DNA of 5,756 nt from Planctomycetia bacterium (GTDB taxonomy: Bacteria > Planctomycetota > UBA1135 > GCA-002686595), in assembly GCA_005778045.1 (NCBI GenBank), contig SXKQ01000077.1, forward strand, positions 1-5,756, written 5' to 3'. A model generated the notes under the pieces. That model had not been told where the DNA came from. It was given only the letters and a program-made list of their open reading frames with translations, and did not search any database. The translations under genes and the position numbers were made by a program. The first letter of the stretch is position 1. Each line of letters begins with the position of its first letter. Shown here piece after piece: positions 1 through 5,756 of this stretch.

Positions 1-1955
<1,955 letters not shown>

Positions 1956-2074
1956 CAGAGAACTCCTCGGAGGTTCGGGGCGTCGAGACGGGGCGGAGAT
2001 GGTAGGCGCGCTGGCGAGCGCGTCGCAAGCAGAGGCCGCGCACGGGGCGCGGAGCGCTGCTAGCCTGTCTCTCC
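1956..2074. other. Divergent intergenic region, presumed promoters for both flanking genes
   Basis: These 119 bp separate the start codons of the minus-strand peptidase and the plus-strand lipoprotein, so transcription of both probably begins here. Apart from the Shine-Dalgarno site of the peptidase and the inverted repeat around it, I see no well-spaced -35/-10 pair and no clear operator palindrome. TAGCCT at 2061-2066 is a weak -10-like hexamer but lies only 8 nt from the lipoprotein ATG and has no convincing -35 partner. Confidence 0.4.
1963..1968 (-). promoter_or_regulatory. Shine-Dalgarno site for the S9 peptidase GTG start
   Basis: On the minus strand GAGGAG lies 7 nt before the GTG at 1955-1953. 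It is the clearest ribosome-binding site in the window and decides the start, since no ATG lies near the N-terminus; the first in-frame Met (residue 32) falls inside a conserved family motif. The site is embedded in an imperfect inverted repeat (1960-1976), so it could be partly occluded in the mRNA. Confidence 0.75.
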
Positions 2075-2671
2075 ATGCGTCGTGTGCTCGCCCTCGCGCT
2101 CAGCCTCGCTGCGTGCTCGGAGCCGGAACCTCCGCCGGAGGTCGCGGCTCCGCGCGGCAAGCCGATCGCAGGCCCCGCGAGCACGGGTGCAGAGCCGAGT
2201 CCGGAGCCGAAGCCGCGCCTCTCCCCCGCCGAGCGCCTCGCGCGCGACGGCTTCGAGGCCCTGCGCATGAACGAAGCCGAGCGCGCTGCGATCGCGACCG
2301 CGCTCGAGGCCTCGCAGCGCAAGCGACTGCCGCTGGAGTGCTTCCCCGAGCGCGTGCGCGAGTTCGACGGAGCGAGCGCGGTCCTGCGCGGGTGGATGAT
2401 CCCCGGCCGCATGGAGAAGCGCGCGGTGCGCGACTTCATGCTGGTGCGCGACAACGCCGCCTGCTGCTTCGGCGCGACGCCAACCTTCGACGAGTGGGTT
2501 CACGTCGCGATGGAGCCCGGCCACGAGGCGAAGTATCAGAAGCAAGTCTGCGTCGAGGTGACGGGAACGCTCTCCATCGGAGGCGCCGAGCTCGTCGAGG
2601 GAATCGACCCACCCGCGCTGCGCCTGCGCGCCTTGCGCTGCCGCTTCGTGGAAAGCCCGCGCCGCCCATGA
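2075..2671 (+). CDS. DUF3299-type lipoprotein, function unknown
   Basis: A 198-residue envelope lipoprotein. The N-terminus MRRVLALALSLAAC has two arginines, a short hydrophobic core and a lipobox LAAC, so Cys14 should be lipidated after signal peptidase II cleavage. Ser at +2 does not suggest inner-membrane retention under the E. coli rule. Residues 15-50 are a Pro/Glu/Ala-rich linker, and a short predicted helix at about 51-80 follows. The globular part (about 85-195) matches the DUF3299 pattern as I know it: FPERVREFDGASAVLRGWMIP, then a strand (FMLVRD), then CCFGATPTFDEWVHVAM with Cys130-Cys131, then a closing strand EVTGTLSIGG. The family has no established function. Further cysteines are at 89, 159 and 189. 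No good Shine-Dalgarno precedes the ATG. The last codons overlap the start of the radical SAM gene (ATGA), suggesting co-transcription and coupled translation. Lipoprotein status is strong; the family call rests on recognised motifs, not a search. Confidence 0.85.
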   Translation: MRRVLALALSLAACSEPEPPPEVAAPRGKPIAGPASTGAEPSPEPKPRLSPAERLARDGFEALRMNEAERAAIATALEASQRKRLPLECFPERVREFDGASAVLRGWMIPGRMEKRAVRDFMLVRDNAACCFGATPTFDEWVHVAMEPGHEAKYQKQVCVEVTGTLSIGGAELVEGIDPPALRLRALRCRFVESPRRP

Positions 2672-3702
2672 CGAGCGCTCCCCGCCGCATCGCGAACCCG
2701 CCCAACCCGTGGGAGTCGCGCAGCGTCGAATGGCTCGACGAGCCGCCGGCGGTGCGCCTCGAGGTCTTCGAGGAAGAATGCTCGAGCGCGCTCGCCGAGA
2801 ACGACAGTCCCGACCTGCCGTTCCGCTTCGGCTTCAATCCCTATCGCGGCTGCCAGCACGCCTGCTCCTACTGCTACGCGCGTCCCTCACACCAGTACCT
2901 CGGTTTCGGAGCGGGCACGGACTTCGAGTCCAAGCTCGTCGTCAAGCGCAACGCCGTGGAGGTCCTGCGCGACGAGCTCGCCGGTCGTCGCTGGAGCGCG
3001 GGCCGCGAGATGATCGCGTTCTCGGGCGTGACCGACTGCTACCAGCCGCTCGAAGCGAGCTACGAGCTCACGCTGCGCGCGCTGCAGGCCTGCGACGAGT
3101 TCCGCCACCCTGTCGGCATCATCACCAAGGGTGCGCTCGTGCGCCGCGACACGCAGCTGCTCGCTCGCATGGCGCAGCGTGGCGGCGCGCACGTTGCGCT
3201 GACCATCCCCTTCGCGGATCCCGACGACGCGCGCGCGCTCGAGCCGTGGGCTCCCGCTCCCGCCACGCGCTTTGAGACCCTGCGCAGGCTCTCCGAAGCG
3301 GGCATCCCGGTGGGCGTCTCCCTCTCGCCAATCATTCCCGGCCTGAACGAGTCCGCCATCCCCGAGATCCTCTCTCGCGCGCGCGACGCCGGAGCCACGC
3401 AGGCGTTCTTCGTCCCGCTGCGACTGCCCGCCGAGGTGGCATCCGTGTTCGAAGAGCGCCTGCGCGCCTCGCACCCGGGCCGCGCGGACAAGGTGCTCAA
3501 CGCGTTGCGCGAGATGCGCGGCGGGAAGCTCAACCTCCCGGGCTTCGGCGAGCGCATGCGCGGCGCAGGACCGCGCTACGACGCGATCGCGCAGCTCTTC
3601 GCACTGCAGTGCAGGCGCCTCGGCCTCGCGACCGAGCGCCTCGCCGGAATCCACGAGGGCCCGCGCGCCGCGGAAGTCCCGAAGCAGCGCGAGCTCTTCT
3701 AG
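2668..3702 (+). CDS. PA0069-family (SplB-like, COG1533) radical SAM protein
   Basis: A 344-residue cytoplasmic protein predicted to bind a 4Fe-4S cluster and cleave S-adenosylmethionine to a radical; the substrate of this family is not established. The family N-terminal motif IANPPNPWES (8-17) is followed by NDSPDLPFRFGFNPYRG and the cluster motif CxxxCxxC (Cys62, Cys66, Cys69) within CQHACSYCYARPSHQYLG. Later barrel motifs are FSGVTDCYQPLE (118-129), ITKGALVRRD (152-161), AHVALTIPF (174-182), EPWAPAP (192-198), AGIPVGVSLSPIIPGLN (211-227) and AFFVPLRLP (246-254). The C-terminus carries the usual FGERMRGAGPRY and ends QRELF. The length is normal for the family. The ATG at 2668 is chosen because it overlaps the upstream TGA as ATGA and gives the conserved N-terminus. 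The same frame stays open far upstream, but that stretch is out-of-frame shadow of the lipoprotein gene. The distant relative spore photoproduct lyase repairs DNA, but this protein should not be named as such. Confidence 0.96.
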   Translation: MTSAPRRIANPPNPWESRSVEWLDEPPAVRLEVFEEECSSALAENDSPDLPFRFGFNPYRGCQHACSYCYARPSHQYLGFGAGTDFESKLVVKRNAVEVLRDELAGRRWSAGREMIAFSGVTDCYQPLEASYELTLRALQACDEFRHPVGIITKGALVRRDTQLLARMAQRGGAHVALTIPFADPDDARALEPWAPAPATRFETLRRLSEAGIPVGVSLSPIIPGLNESAIPEILSRARDAGATQAFFVPLRLPAEVASVFEERLRASHPGRADKVLNALREMRGGKLNLPGFGERMRGAGPRYDAIAQLFALQCRRLGLATERLAGIHEGPRAAEVPKQRELF

Positions 3703-3711
3703 AGCGTCTGC

Positions 3712-4908
3712 TCAGCGCACCGCCGCGGCGACGTGCGCGCGCCAGAGCGTCTCGATCTCGTCCGGCTTGAGCCTCACGTGCTCGCACAGCGCGCTCATCG
3801 AGAGCTTCCCCTTGGCTCCATCGTTCACGTAGCGGCCAAAGCCCTCCCGCAGCGCACCGTCGCGCGCATACAGGAAGAAGTGCAGAGCACTCCACGCGAC
3901 CGCGGACATTTCGGTCGCATGCGCGCTGTTGGAGAACTCGTCCATGGGCGCGTTGAACAGCGCCGCGAAGGTCGCCTTGCTCCCGACGACGGTCTTGGCT
4001 GCGACGGCGAACGCGGCATCCGCGTCGCCCCACGTGCCGTCGAGCTGCGCCGGCGCGATGCTTCCGAAATAGTGCGCGATGCCGGCCGAGATCCATGGCT
4101 GAACCTGAGCGGTCGGACCCGCGCTGCGCCGCAGCGCGCTGAACAGCATCTGTCGCGAGAGCTCCGACACGACGGACGGCAACGCGAGTTGGCCGTCGGC
4201 CGCGACGTGCAGGCAGTTCTCGCCCATCGAGAACCACACGCGCTCGCCGCTGCGCGGCGGGGTCGGGTACGAAGCACCTTCGGCGTAGATGCGCACCTCC
4301 GGCAGCGTGCGCTCGTCGAAGACGTACAGCTCCAGCGGCTCGCCCAAGAGCCCGTAAAAGCGGTGGTGGAAGCGCTCGAGCGCCGTCGCGGCCTCCAGCG
4401 CCGCCGGCAGAGGCAGATCGGTCTTGAGCACGAAGTGCGTCGTCGGAAGCTCGTAGGCCTCCTTCCACTTGAGGCCGCCTGAACGCAGGTGCGAGAGGTG
4501 CAGCAGCGACTTGCCGAAGTGCAGCGTGACGTCGTCCTTGACGGGCTTCGCACCGAGCGCGGCACGCGCGCCGACGTGGTCCTTGTCCGCCAGCAACGTG
4601 CGCAGCCAGAGGTTGCGCGCGTCGGCCGTGAGCCCGGCCTTGTCGGCCTCCCCGGCGAGCGTCGCGAGCGCTCCAGCGTCGAGGGACTTGAGATCACTCT
4701 CGAGCAACTTCGTGAGGCTGCGCTCGAGGCTCGAGACGCTGACCACGTCCGCGCGCGAGAACGTGCGCACCTGCCTGCCTTCGCGCAGGACGATCGAGCC
4801 CTTGAGCTCGGCTAGCACGCGGCCCTCGTGGGCCTTGCCGTCCTTCAGTTCGATGCGGTCGGGGCCGGAGAGCGCGAGGATGGCGAGAGACAGGACCGAA
4901 AGCAGCAT
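3712..4908 (-). CDS. Exported protein with degenerate peptidase-MA/DUF1570-like domain
   Basis: A 398-residue protein with no recognised gene name. The N-terminus MLLSVLSLAILALSG is hydrophobic and may be a signal peptide with cleavage near Ser14, although it lacks basic residues. Residues 17-60 (DRIELKDGKAHEGR ... VVSVSS) resemble a small beta domain common in planctomycete exported proteins. Residues about 62-120 are helical and TPR-like (GLTADARNLWLRTLLADKDH). From about 150, ELPTTHFVLKTDLPL and the helix after it resemble the start of peptidase-MA-like/DUF1570 domains. Where an active gluzincin has HExxH this protein reads SELSR (248-252), and where WxxEG carries the third ligand it reads WISAG (272-276). 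All three expected zinc ligands are therefore replaced, while the catalytic-type Glu249 remains. The likely role is structural or binding, not proteolysis (inference). The ATG has no Shine-Dalgarno; it lies 79 bp after cysS on the same strand, so read-through or coupled expression is possible. The reading frame is secure; the domain relationship is moderate. Confidence 0.88.
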   Translation of the reverse strand: MLLSVLSLAILALSGPDRIELKDGKAHEGRVLAELKGSIVLREGRQVRTFSRADVVSVSSLERSLTKLLESDLKSLDAGALATLAGEADKAGLTADARNLWLRTLLADKDHVGARAALGAKPVKDDVTLHFGKSLLHLSHLRSGGLKWKEAYELPTTHFVLKTDLPLPAALEAATALERFHHRFYGLLGEPLELYVFDERTLPEVRIYAEGASYPTPPRSGERVWFSMGENCLHVAADGQLALPSVVSELSRQMLFSALRRSAGPTAQVQPWISAGIAHYFGSIAPAQLDGTWGDADAAFAVAAKTVVGSKATFAALFNAPMDEFSNSAHATEMSAVAWSALHFFLYARDGALREGFGRYVNDGAKGKLSMSALCEHVRLKPDEIETLWRAHVAAAVR

Positions 4909-4959
4909 GGTGTGAGCGGGGGAACGGGGGCTGGTTCGAGACGGTGATACTTGGTGGAA

Positions 4960-4981
4960 GAGCGGCGCGGGAGCGCCGCTC
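4960..4981. terminator. GC-rich hairpin after cysS, possible weak terminator or mRNA 3'-end structure
   Basis: A perfect 9-bp inverted repeat, GAGCGGCGC and GCGCCGCTC with a 4-nt loop, begins 6 nt beyond the cysS stop codon on the minus strand. No T-run follows in that direction (CTTCCACCAA), so it is not a canonical intrinsic terminator. It could slow polymerase, protect the cysS mRNA end or partly uncouple cysS from the next gene. In such GC-rich DNA a chance hairpin is also plausible. Confidence 0.4.
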
Positions 4982-4987
4982 GCGGTG

Positions 4988-5756
4988 TCACTTCTTGCGC
5001 CAGACGACGCCCTTGGGCGTGTCCTCGAGCAGGATGCCCTTGGCGAGCAGCTCGTCGCGGATGCGGTCGGACTCCTTGAAGTCCTGGGCCTTGCGCGCCG
5101 CCTGCCGTCGCTCGATCAGCGCCTCGATGTCCGCGGGCAGCAGTTCTTCCTCGACCGCGACGCAGCCGAGCACGCGGTTGGCGTCGGCGACGAACGCGAG
5201 CGCCTGTACAGCCGCAGCAGAACCGAGCTTGCCTTCGAGCACCGCCGCGCGCAGGGCCGAGAGTCCCGGGAGCGCGCGGGACACGTTGAGGTCATCGTCC
5301 ATGCCGGCCTCGAACTCCCTCCGGGCGGAGTCGACGAGTTCGAGGCCAGCAGGAGCGTCCGCCGCACTCGCGTCCTGCGCCGCGCGCCGCAGGCGCACCA
5401 CGAGGTCATCGAGGTTCTCGAGCGAGCTCGCCGCGTCCTTCATCGCGTCCCACGTGAAGTTGAGCGGCGCGCGGTAGTGTCCACGGATCAGCGCGAAGCG
5501 CAGCTGCCGCGGCGCGTAGCCCTTCGCGGCCACGTCGTCGAGCGTGTACGTGTTGCCGAGGCTCTTCGACATCTTGCCGCCGTCGACCTGCAAGAACTTG
5601 GAGTGCATCCAGAAGGTCGCGAAGGGCTGCCCGGTGAAGCTCTCGGTCTGCGCGATCTCGCACTCGTGGTGCGGGAAGATGTTGTCCTCGCCGCCAGTGT
5701 GGATGTCGAGCCGGTCGCCGAGGTGCTTGCGCGCCATCGCCGAGCACTCGATGTGC
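4988..5756 (-). CDS. cysS: Cysteinyl-tRNA synthetase, C-terminal part (5' end beyond window)
   Basis: Cytoplasmic class I aminoacyl-tRNA synthetase that charges tRNA-Cys with cysteine using ATP. The 255 visible residues start inside the family motif WHIECSAM (HIECSAM seen) and run to the natural stop at 4990-4988, ending GVVWRKK. The Cys of HIECS and the first His and second Glu of HHECE match three of the four zinc ligands; the remaining one, an N-terminal Cys, lies outside the window. The ATP-binding signature KMSKS is intact (5561-5575) within GGKMSKSLGN. The roughly 190 residues after KMSKS match the usual anticodon-binding C-terminal region, including FKESDRIRDELLAKGILLEDTP near the end, so about 200 N-terminal residues should be missing. 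Two local variants are noted: HTGGEDN where E. coli reads HGGGSDL, and Cys in place of Asn in HHENE. Same-strand neighbour downstream is the degenerate peptidase-like gene, after a 79-bp gap. Confidence 0.98.
   Translation of the reverse strand, partial: HIECSAMARKHLGDRLDIHTGGEDNIFPHHECEIAQTESFTGQPFATFWMHSKFLQVDGGKMSKSLGNTYTLDDVAAKGYAPRQLRFALIRGHYRAPLNFTWDAMKDAASSLENLDDLVVRLRRAAQDASAADAPAGLELVDSARREFEAGMDDDLNVSRALPGLSALRAAVLEGKLGSAAAVQALAFVADANRVLGCVAVEEELLPADIEALIERRQAARKAQDFKESDRIRDELLAKGILLEDTPKGVVWRKK

Noticed and set aside
1956..2074. Sigma-70-type promoter in the divergent region
   Set aside because: No -35/-10 pair with acceptable spacing could be identified on either strand, so no promoter hexamers are called.
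2887..3654. Antisense open frame of 255 codons opposite the radical SAM gene
   Set aside because: The sense strand shows continuous family motifs; the antisense product is charged low-complexity sequence with no recognisable motif.
3693..3705. Small hairpin GCTCT-TCT-AGAGC across the radical SAM stop codon as a terminator
   Set aside because: The stem is only 5 bp with a 3-nt loop and no T-run on either side; this is expected by chance.
3733..4482. Plus-strand open frame of 249 codons opposite the peptidase-MA-like gene
   Set aside because: The product is Arg/Glu-rich and motif-free, whereas the minus strand gives a coherent protein with a signal-like N-terminus and domain motifs.

Overview
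This is a GC-rich (roughly two-thirds G+C by eye) bacterial chromosomal window holding five protein genes and almost no non-coding DNA. The style suggests a member of Planctomycetota. A DUF3299-type lipoprotein, a planctomycete-style exported protein (small beta domain, then a helical repeat, then a peptidase-MA-like domain) and a secreted dipeptidyl-peptidase V all fit that phylum. This placement is inference; Myxococcota or another GC-rich deep-branching group is not excluded. No RNA gene, mobile element, CRISPR array or phage feature was seen.

Layout, left to right. (1) Positions 1-1955, minus strand: a dipeptidyl-peptidase V / S9 prolyl-oligopeptidase-family serine peptidase, cut by the window edge right after its catalytic His. 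(2) A 119-bp divergent intergenic region, 1956-2074. (3) Positions 2075-2671, plus: a DUF3299-type lipoprotein. (4) Positions 2668-3702, plus: a PA0069-type (SplB-like, COG1533) radical SAM protein, overlapping the lipoprotein gene by an ATGA start/stop junction. (5) Positions 3712-4908, minus: an exported protein with a degenerate peptidase-MA/DUF1570-like domain, converging on the radical SAM gene with only 9 bp between stops. (6) Positions 4988-5756, minus: the C-terminal part of cysteinyl-tRNA synthetase (cysS), whose 5' end lies beyond the right edge; a GC-rich hairpin sits just after its stop.

Functionally the window is mixed. There is one housekeeping gene (cysS), one peptide-degrading hydrolase, a two-gene cluster of unknown role (lipoprotein plus radical SAM protein, probably translationally coupled) and one exported protein that looks like a pseudoenzyme because its zinc-ligand positions are substituted. 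I see no evidence for a novel multi-gene system. The most unusual item is the substituted metal site in the 3712-4908 protein.
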